A DNA stretch of 64,000 nt from an uncultured Granulosicoccus sp. (GTDB lineage: Bacteria > Pseudomonadota > Gammaproteobacteria > Granulosicoccales > Granulosicoccaceae): NCBI GenBank assembly GCA_947495035.1, contig CANLXI010000003.1, forward strand, positions 1 through 64,000, written 5' to 3'. The translations under genes were made by a program, and so were the position numbers. Of this stretch, positions 1-9,051 are shown piece by piece. The stretch's first letter is position 1. Each line of letters starts with the position of its first letter. The notes below the pieces were generated by a model that saw only the letters and a program-made list of their open reading frames with translations, had not been told where the DNA came from and made no database searches.

Positions 1-136
1 GCAGGCAAGCAGGCAAGCAGGCAAGCAGGCAAGCAGGCAAGCAGGCAAGCAGGCAAGCAGGCAAGCAGGCAAGCAGGCAAGCAGGAAAGCAGGAAAGCAG
101 GAAAGCAGGAAAGCAGGAAAGCAGGAAAGCAGGAAA
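1..136. repeat. 8-bp tandem repeat array, two variant blocks
   Basis: Ten head-to-tail copies of GCAGGCAA (1-80) are followed by seven copies of the one-base variant GCAGGAAA (81-136). The array is cut by the left edge of the window, so its full length is unknown. It lies just beyond the 3' end of the leftward guanine deaminase gene. The sharp switch between two internally homogeneous blocks suggests recent local expansion, as by slipped-strand replication. The 8-bp period is not a multiple of three, so it is not a coding repeat. Confidence 0.95.
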
Positions 137-151
137 GGACGCTGACTGGTG

Positions 152-1471
152 CTAGCCAGCATCCCTATCATGCGCGCATTGACCCTGGATGAAGGTCTTG
201 CGCACGGCACGATCGTCACCGAGCATGAACAACGCGAACAACTTCTCTTTCAGTGTCTTCGCAGCCTGCATGCGGCGGGACAGCAAGGGGGTTGACTGCC
301 AGTCGAGCAGCACGAAATCGGCTTCCTTGTTCACGGCGAGGTTGCCGACATGCTCATCGATGTACAGAGATCTGGCACTACCCAGCGTGGCGAGGTACAG
401 GGCACGGTAGGGCGATAGCGATTGTCCGGCCATCTGCGAGACCTTGTAGGCTTCACTGAGGGTCTGCAGCATGCTGAAGCTGGTTCCGGCGCCAACGTCC
501 GTACCGAGGCCAACCCGCGCACCGACGGATTGGGCGGCGGACAGATCGAACAGCCCACTGCCGAGAAACAGATTGGAGGTGGGGCAGAAGGCCATGGCGG
601 CGCCACTGGACGCCAGCCGTTTGCGATCCTCGGTATCCAGATGAATGCAGTGAGCCAGTACCGATCGATCCCGAAGCAGATTGAACTGGTCATAGACATC
701 CAGATAACTGCGACTCTTCGGGAACAGTTCGGCAACCCATTCCACTTCGCGAACATTCTCGGCAACATGGGTATGCACGAAGGTATCCGGATGCTCGGCG
801 GCCAGCTGTCCAGCCAATTGCAGCTGACGTTCAGTGGAGGTGGGGGCAAACCTGGGCGTGATGGCATATTGCAGGCGAGCCTGCCCATGCCAGCGTTCGA
901 TCAGTGCCTTGCTGTCGCTGTAGCCGGTCTCCGGTGTGTCACGCAGGTATTCGGGGCAGTTGCGATCCATCAGCACCTTGCCGGCGATCATTCGCAGTCC
1001 ACGACGTCGTGCGGTTTCAAAAAAGGCATCCACCGATTCGGTATGCACGGTACCCAACACCAATGCACTGGTGGTGCCGTTGCGCAACAACTCCGAGATG
1101 AAGAAATCGGCGGTATCGGCAGCATGTGCAGCATCGGAGAACTGCCGCTCGGTAGGAAAGGTGTAGTTGTTCAGCCATTCCAGTAGCTGCGAGCCGTAGG
1201 AGGCAATCATGTCGGTCTGCGGGTAGTGAACATGAGTATCAATGAAACCCGGTACGATCAACTTCCCGCGATAGTCCTGCACACTGATGCTGTCGGGCAG
1301 GTTCTTCAGCAGTTCATCGGCCGGGCCGATGGCCTCGACGCGCCCCCCGGAAACCAGTAACAGACCGTCCTCCAGATACTCCACCGCCGTATCATCCTGC
1401 TCGCCGGGGTCGCGCACACAGTGCAGAATGGAAGATCGAAAAGCCTGTACTGCAGGTGTTGTGTCAATCAT
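152..1471 (-). CDS. guaD: Guanine deaminase
   Basis: Amidohydrolase that converts guanine to xanthine and ammonia in the cytoplasm, feeding the xanthine dehydrogenase encoded just upstream. With the start at 1471 it has 439 residues, the usual GuaD length. Visible metal and catalytic sites are the HVH of PGFIDTHVHYP (about His80/His82), FVHTHVAEN (His235), VLAHCIHL (His274) and GLGTDVGAG (Asp325). The start at 1471 lies just past the xdhC stop; a second ATG at 1492 would overlap xdhC. Neither has a clear Shine-Dalgarno sequence. It is the last gene of the purine operon and its 3' end abuts the 8-bp tandem repeat. Confidence 0.93.
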   Translation of the reverse strand: MIDTTPAVQAFRSSILHCVRDPGEQDDTAVEYLEDGLLLVSGGRVEAIGPADELLKNLPDSISVQDYRGKLIVPGFIDTHVHYPQTDMIASYGSQLLEWLNNYTFPTERQFSDAAHAADTADFFISELLRNGTTSALVLGTVHTESVDAFFETARRRGLRMIAGKVLMDRNCPEYLRDTPETGYSDSKALIERWHGQARLQYAITPRFAPTSTERQLQLAGQLAAEHPDTFVHTHVAENVREVEWVAELFPKSRSYLDVYDQFNLLRDRSVLAHCIHLDTEDRKRLASSGAAMAFCPTSNLFLGSGLFDLSAAQSVGARVGLGTDVGAGTSFSMLQTLSEAYKVSQMAGQSLSPYRALYLATLGSARSLYIDEHVGNLAVNKEADFVLLDWQSTPLLSRRMQAAKTLKEKLFALFMLGDDRAVRKTFIQGQCAHDRDAG

Positions 1472-1478
1472 GGTGTGG

Positions 1479-2612
1479 TCATGCAGGTTCATGTTGGGAG
1501 GCGGCAGTGGCCGCATCGGCAAGCCGGGCAAGTTGCCGCTGTCTGATATCGAGAATCTGGGCCGCCACCGAGACGGCAATTTCCCCCGGATGCTTGCCCT
1601 CGAGCCCGGGCAGTCCGATCGGGCAGGTCAATCGTGCAATGGCGGCTTCACTGATGCCGCGAGCGCGGAAACGTTGCAGGAACCTGCGGCGCTTGCTGGC
1701 CGATCCGATCAGACCGCACCAGGCGAGTGTGTCGTTCTGCAACGCCTGCGCACAGATGAATTCATCCAGAGCATGATTGTGGGTCAGGATAAGCACAAAA
1801 CTGCCGGCAGGGGCTGCCGCGAGTTCCAGCTCCGGCTCCGAGGAGACAATGGGGCTGACATTGGCAGGAAGCGAGGGCGGAAATTCACCTGCGCGGTTGT
1901 CTATCCAGCTGATGCTGCAGGGCAGGGTGCCAAGCACATTGACCAGGGCCTTGCCGACATGACCTGCACCGAAGATCAGTATCCGGAAGTCATCGGGTGG
2001 CAGTCTTTCCAGCCACAGGGAACGATCGATGGTATCCGGCAACGCCTGGTCACTGCCCAGATGCTGCCGTGCAACCGCGACAGCGGCCTGCTGGATGTCG
2101 AGCAGTTCACCATGCGTGTCGATGTCCGTGACCAGCAGTTTGCGAATGGCTGCAATTCTGCTCTTCTCGCGAGTATCGGCCACGGCCTGGGTCATCAGCA
2201 TGACAGTGCGGTCAGCCTCATGATGTGAACGAATGTACTGCAACCACGGGACTGCCTCGGCATTCAGCGGCTCGAACAGCAGATGCACCAGGCCCCCGCA
2301 ACATTGGCCCAGGGAGGCACCGAGCGGAAAACGGTGCAACGTCGCAACCGGTCGAGCCGCTTCACTGCTGCCGAGCATTCCGTTCGCCAGGGTGCCGTGA
2401 CCCTGTTCCTTCGACAACTGCTCTCGTGCCAGGGCAATCGCCTTGTATTCCAGATGACCGCCGCCGATGGTGCCGTGGCATTGATCGGCACAAACGATCA
2501 TGCGTGTGCCGGCATCGCGAGGCGCGGAACCGCGTGTGCCGATGACGCTGATCAGGACGGCAGATTGCTGTTGCCCGATCAGTTCCAGAGCCGTTGTCAG
2601 CCAGTTGTTCAT
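1479..2612 (-). CDS. xdhC: XdhC-type xanthine dehydrogenase accessory protein
   Basis: 377-residue XdhC/CoxI family protein. Family members bind molybdenum cofactor, support its sulfuration and insert it into the large subunit of xanthine dehydrogenase. The N-terminal part has the family segment VISVIGTRGSAPRDAGTRM-like (about residues 18-40) and GTIGGGHLE; the C-terminal half has a Rossmann-like ILIFGAGHVGKAL stretch (about residue 205). Its ATG shares one base with the xdhB stop (TGATG), implying translational coupling. The gene order xdhA-xdhB-xdhC is the common proteobacterial order. Function is assigned from family and context. Confidence 0.92.
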   Translation of the reverse strand: MNNWLTTALELIGQQQSAVLISVIGTRGSAPRDAGTRMIVCADQCHGTIGGGHLEYKAIALAREQLSKEQGHGTLANGMLGSSEAARPVATLHRFPLGASLGQCCGGLVHLLFEPLNAEAVPWLQYIRSHHEADRTVMLMTQAVADTREKSRIAAIRKLLVTDIDTHGELLDIQQAAVAVARQHLGSDQALPDTIDRSLWLERLPPDDFRILIFGAGHVGKALVNVLGTLPCSISWIDNRAGEFPPSLPANVSPIVSSEPELELAAAPAGSFVLILTHNHALDEFICAQALQNDTLAWCGLIGSASKRRRFLQRFRARGISEAAIARLTCPIGLPGLEGKHPGEIAVSVAAQILDIRQRQLARLADAATAASQHEPA

Positions 2613-4888
2613 CAGCTGTGCGTGCTCACGGAGTCGATCGCAGACAGAATGGCTTCAGGGGTTGCCGGTGCTGTCAGGGTCGGGTTCACCTGATAGGCGG
2701 CCAGGCTTGCAATTGCATCACGAATGGCGAAGAACACCGAGAAGGGCAGCAGCAAGGGAGGTTCGCCCACCGCCTTGGAGCGCATCACGGTGTCCTCATG
2801 ATTCTGATTGTCGAACAAGCGGGTATTGAAGATGGCAGGACAGTCGTTACTGGCCGGTATCTTGTAGGTCGAGGGGGCATGGGTGGTGAGTCTGCCCTGG
2901 TCATTCCAGCACAGCTCCTCACTGGTCAACCAGCCCATACCCTGAATGAAGGCTCCTTCGATCTGACCGATATCGATATGCCTGTTGATCGGGTTGCCGG
3001 CATCGTGCAACAGATCGGTTTGCAGCAGCTTCCATTCTCCGGTGAGCGTATCGACGATGACTTCCGATACCGATGCGCCATAGGCGAAATAGTAGAAGGG
3101 GCGCCCGGTCATGCTGTCCTTGTCCCAGTGCAGGTCCGGAGTTGCATAGAAGCCATCCGACCACAGTTGCACGCGATTCGTATAGGCTTCCATGATCAGC
3201 TGCGGGAACGCGGTCTCGACGCCATTGGCCGTGACCGTGTCCTGGCTGAAGATCACGTCATCGGCTGTGCCACCGTGCCGACGAGCAGCGAACTCTGCCA
3301 GGCGAGTGCGAATCTGGCGCGCTGCGTTCTCGGCGGCCTTGCCATTGAGATCGGCACCTGTCGAGGCCGCCGTGGCCGAGGTATTGGCAACCTTGCTGGT
3401 ATCGGCGGCCGAGGAGCGAACCCGGTTGACGCTGATACCCAGCTCTGCGGCCACCACCTGAGCCACCTTGGTATTGAGTCCCTGGCCCATCTCGGTGCCG
3501 CCATGATTGACCAGCACCGATCCGTCGGTATAGACATGGACCAGAGCGCCGGCCTGATTGAAATGCACGACATTGAAGGAGATGCCGAACTTCAGCGGTG
3601 TCAGGGCGATGCCCTTCTTCAGTATCGGACTGCCGAGGTTGAAGTCCCGACAGGCCTGGCGTCGTCCGGCATAGTCACTGCTGGTTTCCAGTTCGGCCAC
3701 CAGCTCGTGAATGACGTTGTCGACCACCGGCTGTCCATAGGGGGTGGTGTTGCGCTCCTGCTTGCCATAGAAATTGACCTTGCGAATCTCCAGCGGGTCC
3801 CGACCGAGATCGCGAGCCATGTTGTCGATGATGTACTCGATGGCAATGGCCCCCTGCGGGCCGCCGAAGCCACGAAAGGCCGTATTGGACTGGGTGTTGG
3901 TCTTGCCGCAGAACGCCTGGATATCCACTTCATTCAGGTAGTAGGCGTTATCGAAATGACAGACTGCGCGGGTGGCCACCGGTGCGGACAGATCGGCCGA
4001 GAAACCGGCACGGGACACCAGCTCCACTCGCGCTGCCTGGATGCGGCCTTCATCGTCGTAGCCCACCTCGTAGTCATAGTGAAAGCAGTGGCGCTTGCCA
4101 CTGATCATCATGTCATCATCGCGATCCAGACGCAGTTTGACCGGGCGTCCGAGCCTGTGCGCACCGAGCGCCGCAACGCAGCAGAACAGGGCAGACTGGG
4201 ATTCCTTGCCGCCAAAACCGCCGCCCATGCGGCGCATTTCCACCACCACCTGATGAGCACTCAGGTTCAGCAGGTGGCACAGAATGGTCTGCATTTCGGT
4301 GGGGTGCTGGGTAGAGCAGTGAACGTGGAAGCCATCGTCTTCGGTGGGCAGTACGTAGGAGATCTGCCCTTCCAGGTAGAAGTGTTCCTGGCCTCCGACC
4401 GACAGTTGACCGCTGAGCCTGTGGGCAGCTCTGTCAATGGCGGCACGCGCGTTGCCGCGCACCAGCTGCATGGGTGGCACCACATAGGACTCCTGTTTCC
4501 GTGCCTCTTCGGGGCTCATGACAGCGGGCAGTTCGTCGTAGCTGATGTCGGCCTTGCGGGCCGCGATACGCGCCTGTTCGTAGCTCTCTGCGTAGACCGC
4601 AAAGATGGGCTGGCCCACGTACTGAACCAGCCCGTCGGCCAGGATCGGGTCATCGTGCACGATGGGACCACAGTTGTTCTCACCGGGAATGTCCTCGGCC
4701 GTGATGACGAGCAATACCCCCGGGGACTGGCGCACGGCGCTCAGATCCATGGCGGTGATGCGAGCATGAGCCTTGTCGCTCAGACCCAGAGCGGTATGCA
4801 CCGTGCCGGCAATTTCCGGAATATCGTCGATGTAGCGGGCCTCGCCAGCGACGTGCAGATGAGCGGATTCATGGGGCGTGGCTTTCAT
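2612..4888 (-). CDS. xdhB: Xanthine dehydrogenase, molybdopterin-binding large subunit
   Basis: 758-residue molybdenum hydroxylase subunit that oxidises hypoxanthine and xanthine to urate. Recognisable cofactor and active-site segments are GGGFGGKE near residue 225, FRGFGGPQGA near residue 340, GGTEMGQGL near residue 463, and AVGEPPLLL near the C-terminus, which carries the conserved catalytic glutamate. It overlaps xdhA by four bases (ATGA) and xdhC by one base. Length and motifs are normal for bacterial XdhB, with no sign of truncation. Partner subunits are the adjacent XdhA and the assembly factor XdhC. Confidence 0.95.
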   Translation of the reverse strand: MKATPHESAHLHVAGEARYIDDIPEIAGTVHTALGLSDKAHARITAMDLSAVRQSPGVLLVITAEDIPGENNCGPIVHDDPILADGLVQYVGQPIFAVYAESYEQARIAARKADISYDELPAVMSPEEARKQESYVVPPMQLVRGNARAAIDRAAHRLSGQLSVGGQEHFYLEGQISYVLPTEDDGFHVHCSTQHPTEMQTILCHLLNLSAHQVVVEMRRMGGGFGGKESQSALFCCVAALGAHRLGRPVKLRLDRDDDMMISGKRHCFHYDYEVGYDDEGRIQAARVELVSRAGFSADLSAPVATRAVCHFDNAYYLNEVDIQAFCGKTNTQSNTAFRGFGGPQGAIAIEYIIDNMARDLGRDPLEIRKVNFYGKQERNTTPYGQPVVDNVIHELVAELETSSDYAGRRQACRDFNLGSPILKKGIALTPLKFGISFNVVHFNQAGALVHVYTDGSVLVNHGGTEMGQGLNTKVAQVVAAELGISVNRVRSSAADTSKVANTSATAASTGADLNGKAAENAARQIRTRLAEFAARRHGGTADDVIFSQDTVTANGVETAFPQLIMEAYTNRVQLWSDGFYATPDLHWDKDSMTGRPFYYFAYGASVSEVIVDTLTGEWKLLQTDLLHDAGNPINRHIDIGQIEGAFIQGMGWLTSEELCWNDQGRLTTHAPSTYKIPASNDCPAIFNTRLFDNQNHEDTVMRSKAVGEPPLLLPFSVFFAIRDAIASLAAYQVNPTLTAPATPEAILSAIDSVSTHS

Positions 4889-6372
4889 GCTGTCACCTCC
4901 GTGCGGGCAAAGACGCTGGTCCGATGAACGTCCAGCGGCTCCTCCGGCCGGGTTTCCAGGAAGTAGCGCTGGAGCAGATTGAGGCTGGTCCGTTGGCGAT
5001 AGGTGGCACTGGCACGCATGTCGCTCAGGGGAGAATAATCGCCGCTCAATGCCTGTCTTGCCGCTTGCAGAGTCTCTTCGTTCCAGGGCTTGCCGCGCAG
5101 ACTGGCTTCGCAGGTCGTGGCACGCTGGCAGGTCGCCGCCATGCCACCGAATGCGATGCGTGCCGTCGTGATGATGTCATCCTGCAGCACCAGATTGAAG
5201 GCTGCGCAGACTGCCGAGATATCCGAGTCGTAGCGCTTCGAGAGTTTGTAGGTTCGGAACTGCTGCCCTTCAACGGGCAGTGGCAGGATGATGGCGCCGA
5301 CGATCTCTCCTTCCTGCATGGAGTTCTCCATGTAGCCGGTATACAGGTCTTCCAGAGCAATGGTGCGCTGCCTGCCCTTGCCCAGCAGTTGCACCTCGGC
5401 GCCCAATGCCATCAGCCAGGGCATGGAATCACCGATGGGCGAGCCGTTTGCCACGTTGCCTCCCAGGGTGCCAGAGTTGCGTACCGGAACCGAGGCAAAG
5501 CGCTTTTCCATCTCCAGCAGCTGCGGATAGTACTCCACGGCCTGTCCATAGGCATCGCTGAGCGATACGCCCGCACCGATGTGCAGATGGCCCTGATCGA
5601 CGCTCATCGTCCTGAGCTCTGCAACATTGCCCAGGTAGATGATGTCGGTGACCGGTCGCACCAGCTTGTTGACCCACAAGCCGACATCGGTACCGCCGGC
5701 CAGGATCGTGGCCTCGGGTCGAGCACTGCATAGTGTCGTCAGTTCCTGCAAACTGCGTGGTGCGTTGAATGTGGCATCGGCATGAGTCAGCTCCAGAGAG
5801 TTGTCTCGAGAGCATTGACTCAGCGCATCGATGATCGGCTGGCGAGACAGTGGACTGGCGGGTAGATCGAACATCTTCCAGCCTGCCTCCAGTATCGGCT
5901 TGTAGCCGGTGCAGCGACACAGATTGCCGGACAGGTGATCGGCCAGTTCCTGGCGATCGGGACGAGTGTCGGTACCCGAGTATTCGTTGTACTTGTCCCA
6001 CAGGGACATCACGATGCCGGGGGTGCAGAAGCCACACTGTGAACCATGGCAGTCGACCATGGCCTGTTGTACCGGATGCAGCTCGTTGTTCATGCGGCGC
6101 AGATACTCGACGGTGAACAGCGCCTTGCCATCCAGAGTGGGCAGAAACAGGATGCAGGCATTGACAGTCCGTGTCTGCAGCTCACCCTTGACCAGTTCGC
6201 CAATGACTACGGTGCAGGCACCGCAGTCTCCCTCGGCACAGCCCTCCTTGGTGCCAACCAGCCCTTGTTCCTGACGCAGATAGGCGAGCACGGTACGTGT
6301 CGGGTTGGGGTTTTCCACCACGATCGTCTCGCCGTTGAGCAGAAACCGGATAGCGTGTTTGTCGTTCGTCAT
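4885..6372 (-). CDS. xdhA: Xanthine dehydrogenase small subunit (2Fe-2S and FAD)
   Basis: 495-residue electron-transfer subunit. The N-terminal ferredoxin-like domain has the cysteine cluster EGCAEGDCGACTVV (about residues 43-56). The second [2Fe-2S] domain has SQCGFCTPGIVMS and GNLCRCTGYKPI (about residues 110-160). A CO-dehydrogenase-type FAD domain follows, with ILAGGTDVG near residue 220 and GGNVANGSPIGDS near residue 305. It passes electrons from the XdhB molybdenum centre to NAD+. It lies 52 bp downstream of the LysR gene and overlaps xdhB by 4 bp. Confidence 0.95.
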   Translation of the reverse strand: MTNDKHAIRFLLNGETIVVENPNPTRTVLAYLRQEQGLVGTKEGCAEGDCGACTVVIGELVKGELQTRTVNACILFLPTLDGKALFTVEYLRRMNNELHPVQQAMVDCHGSQCGFCTPGIVMSLWDKYNEYSGTDTRPDRQELADHLSGNLCRCTGYKPILEAGWKMFDLPASPLSRQPIIDALSQCSRDNSLELTHADATFNAPRSLQELTTLCSARPEATILAGGTDVGLWVNKLVRPVTDIIYLGNVAELRTMSVDQGHLHIGAGVSLSDAYGQAVEYYPQLLEMEKRFASVPVRNSGTLGGNVANGSPIGDSMPWLMALGAEVQLLGKGRQRTIALEDLYTGYMENSMQEGEIVGAIILPLPVEGQQFRTYKLSKRYDSDISAVCAAFNLVLQDDIITTARIAFGGMAATCQRATTCEASLRGKPWNEETLQAARQALSGDYSPLSDMRASATYRQRTSLNLLQRYFLETRPEEPLDVHRTSVFARTEVTA

Positions 6373-6424
6373 GTCAGCCTCTCATGGCCGTTGCTTGTGT
6401 CGGCCTCATGGGGCGGATTGTCGG

Positions 6425-7342
6425 TCAGCAAGACCAGTGATCCGCGTAGTTTTGCAGGCGATCCTGCAGCAGGTTCAGCAGGTATCGAAACGGTTCCGAA
6501 TCTCTGCTGCCGCTCGCAGCACACAGACTCAATTGCTGAAACAGCGGGTCAGGATCAGCCAAGGGTATCAGCACCAGCTCACCACTGGTCAGACGCCTCT
6601 CGATGCCCATGGCTGTCTGAAAGCCGATTCCCAGCTGCTGATTGATCATGGTGCGCAGGAACTCGACCGAATTGGATGTGGTGAGAATGTTCGCTCCTCC
6701 ATCCAGCTGCTGCAGCATGGCATCGAGTGTTCGCCGCAACGGCCAGGACTGGTCCGGCAGGATCAGCGGAAACCGGCTGCAGTCCTTGATCGACACGCCG
6801 CTGTGGGCGGCAAGTGGATGGCCCGGACTGACGATGGCGCCCACCGGCAGCTCTCGACTGAGCAGGCAGTCGATGCCGGGATCGGGCTGTGGGTCGAACA
6901 TGATGGCAATATCGGCCGCATGCTCGAGTAGCAAGCGGTTGAGGTCCTGGCCTCCGGCGGCCTTGAAGGACGACTCGGTCTGCGGGTGAGTGGCATGCAA
7001 CTGAACCAGCACCGGCGGCAGGAACTCGGCAATGACCGATTCCTGCCCGGTGATGGTCAGCAGGGTGCCTGCCACGCCCTTGAGCTCCGCAAGATCGTTC
7101 AGACAGCGTTCTTCATCGGACAGGGTCCGGTTGACATGCTCCGACAGTATCCGTCCGGCCGGCGTCAGCTGCATGCCGGCGGTGGTCCGTTCGAACAGAC
7201 GTGTACCCAGTTCGTCCTCGACCTTGAGTATCTGCCGGTTGACTGCCGATGACGAGATATGCAGCTGTCTGGCCGCCAGGCGCACCGAACCGCAGTTGGC
7301 GACCTCGCGAAAATACCGCAGAAACGGAGCATGAAACGACAT
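6425..7342 (-). CDS. LysR-family regulator inside the purine operon
   Basis: About 305 residues: an N-terminal winged helix-turn-helix (FREVANCGSVRLAARQLHISSSAVNRQI, quoted in parts: residues about 8-35), then a LysR substrate-binding domain. The ATG at 7342 follows the permease stop by one base, with a GGAAG element upstream inside the permease gene. The reading frame is open slightly further upstream, but that would overlap the permease. Its position between the purine permease and xdhA, on the same strand, makes it the likely regulator of purine uptake and oxidation. The ligand is unknown; a purine or urate is a guess from context. Confidence 0.88.
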   Translation of the reverse strand: MSFHAPFLRYFREVANCGSVRLAARQLHISSSAVNRQILKVEDELGTRLFERTTAGMQLTPAGRILSEHVNRTLSDEERCLNDLAELKGVAGTLLTITGQESVIAEFLPPVLVQLHATHPQTESSFKAAGGQDLNRLLLEHAADIAIMFDPQPDPGIDCLLSRELPVGAIVSPGHPLAAHSGVSIKDCSRFPLILPDQSWPLRRTLDAMLQQLDGGANILTTSNSVEFLRTMINQQLGIGFQTAMGIERRLTSGELVLIPLADPDPLFQQLSLCAASGSRDSEPFRYLLNLLQDRLQNYADHWSC

Positions 7343-7343
7343 C

Positions 7344-8885
7344 TCAGAGCAGATCTTCCGTGTCTTCACGTTCCAGCGGATAGCGTGCGGCTACCCACAG
7401 GATCGCTGCCAGCAGCAGATAGCCCCAGACGATGGGGTTGGTGAGGTGCGGCCAGTGCAGCGCAGAGTCATGAATGATGCCGAAGCTGGTCAGCACCGCT
7501 GCCAGGACGGCGACGATCTGAGCCTCGCGCACCTTGCCGTCGATCAGAAAAGCGGTAAAGGATCCCCACAGCATGCCGCTGACAATGGCGCCGTTGGCCA
7601 GTGCCGATTCGCCGATGACATGCGCACCCTGGGTCACCATGGCACCGACAAAGGAGTCATCCAGCAGGTTCGGTACGCTCTCGATTCCCATGTCACGCAG
7701 AGCATTCAGGGCAGAGCCCCATTTGACCACGATGATGCTGGAAACATGCGGCAGGAAAGCGATGGCGATGGCGATGTGATGTTTCGGTTCGCAGGAACGA
7801 AACGACACGGCAATGATGGAGATGCCGACGAAGACGAGAATCGGCGCAACGGCGGCCGGTGGAATCAGGTTGCCGAGGAAGGCCACCAGGCCGAACAGGG
7901 CGCCGAGCATGAACACGATACCCACGCCCAGAGCGTAACCCGAGCGGGCGTGCATGCGCTTGTAGGCCGGATGTCCGATGTAGACGGTGGTCGGAAAGGG
8001 GGAGCCGAACAGGCCGCCGAGCATGGTGCCCATGCCATCCGTCACCTGGCAGGCACCCACCGGGTACTTGTCGCCGGCTACCTCGGCCGACTCCACATTG
8101 TTCATGGTTTCGATGAAATTGTAGATCTGCACGGGGATCAGCACCGCAAACAGCTCCGGATTGTCGAACAGGTGTCCGAGACCGACCATCAGGTCACCGA
8201 AGTAGGGTACGGGGATGTAGAGGCCGACGCCCTCGAAGCTGAATGAGGATTCACCGATGACCAGCGCCACGATGGTGGCCGCGATCAGCGCCGCCAACCC
8301 GGAGGGCAGGCCGAAAGGCAGACGGAAACGCCCGACCATGCCCCACAGAACAAAGGCCAGGGAGGTGAAACCGATCAGGGGGCTTTCATAGATCCGGGCC
8401 ATGGCGACCGTGGCAATGAAGACCAGGGCAATGCCCGACAGGGTGCCCAGCATGCCGGCACGTGGCGTGACGCGCTGCAGCCAGGGGCCGATGGCGGCAC
8501 CGAGAATCTCGACCAGGCCACCGATGACACCGGCTGCAATGCCCACCTGCCAGGCCAGCACGGGATCATTGGTGCTCCAGTAGATCGGACCGATGACGCC
8601 GAACAGGTAGACGAACATGACGGGTGTGCTGATGCCGTATGGCAGAGCGGTGACATCGGAGCGTTCCTCACGCCTCGCCAGTCGCTGCGCCATCCAGACA
8701 TAGACCGCGATGCCGATCATGATGGAGATGGCAGCGCCTGGCAGGATGCGGCCGAAGACAATGTCGTTCGGCATGTTGAAAACGAAGCGACAGACCCCGG
8801 ATATGATGAGCAGGTTGGCCAGTGTGTCGGCAAACAGGGCCCAGAAGCCGTTGATATCGTTCCTTGAGAAAATCGGGTATTGCAT
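7344..8885 (-). CDS. NCS2-type purine/nucleobase permease
   Basis: 513-residue polytopic inner-membrane protein with about 12-14 hydrophobic segments and features of the xanthine/uracil permease (NCS2) family, including TALPYGISTPVMF near residue 80 and NNVESAEVAGDKYPVG near residue 265. The ATG is preceded by AGGGG at nine bases. As first gene of the purine catabolic operon it most likely imports xanthine, hypoxanthine, guanine or urate; the exact substrate cannot be read from sequence. The 166 bp upstream (8886-9051) must hold the operon promoter. I saw a TTGACT hexamer there but no convincing partner at -10. Confidence 0.85.
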   Translation of the reverse strand: MQYPIFSRNDINGFWALFADTLANLLIISGVCRFVFNMPNDIVFGRILPGAAISIMIGIAVYVWMAQRLARREERSDVTALPYGISTPVMFVYLFGVIGPIYWSTNDPVLAWQVGIAAGVIGGLVEILGAAIGPWLQRVTPRAGMLGTLSGIALVFIATVAMARIYESPLIGFTSLAFVLWGMVGRFRLPFGLPSGLAALIAATIVALVIGESSFSFEGVGLYIPVPYFGDLMVGLGHLFDNPELFAVLIPVQIYNFIETMNNVESAEVAGDKYPVGACQVTDGMGTMLGGLFGSPFPTTVYIGHPAYKRMHARSGYALGVGIVFMLGALFGLVAFLGNLIPPAAVAPILVFVGISIIAVSFRSCEPKHHIAIAIAFLPHVSSIIVVKWGSALNALRDMGIESVPNLLDDSFVGAMVTQGAHVIGESALANGAIVSGMLWGSFTAFLIDGKVREAQIVAVLAAVLTSFGIIHDSALHWPHLTNPIVWGYLLLAAILWVAARYPLEREDTEDLL

Positions 8886-9051
8886 GCAGTCTCACCCCTC
8901 GTCTGATTCCATTGATCCCTGAGTATCCGACGCCCATTTGTGATAACAGGGCACTTGATCTATGCACTTGCCAGTCAAGACTAAGCGATGTCAGCCGGGG
9001 GGAGGTAGCAGAATGATTCGCGCAGGTGATGCCGATTCGGCATCACTTCAG

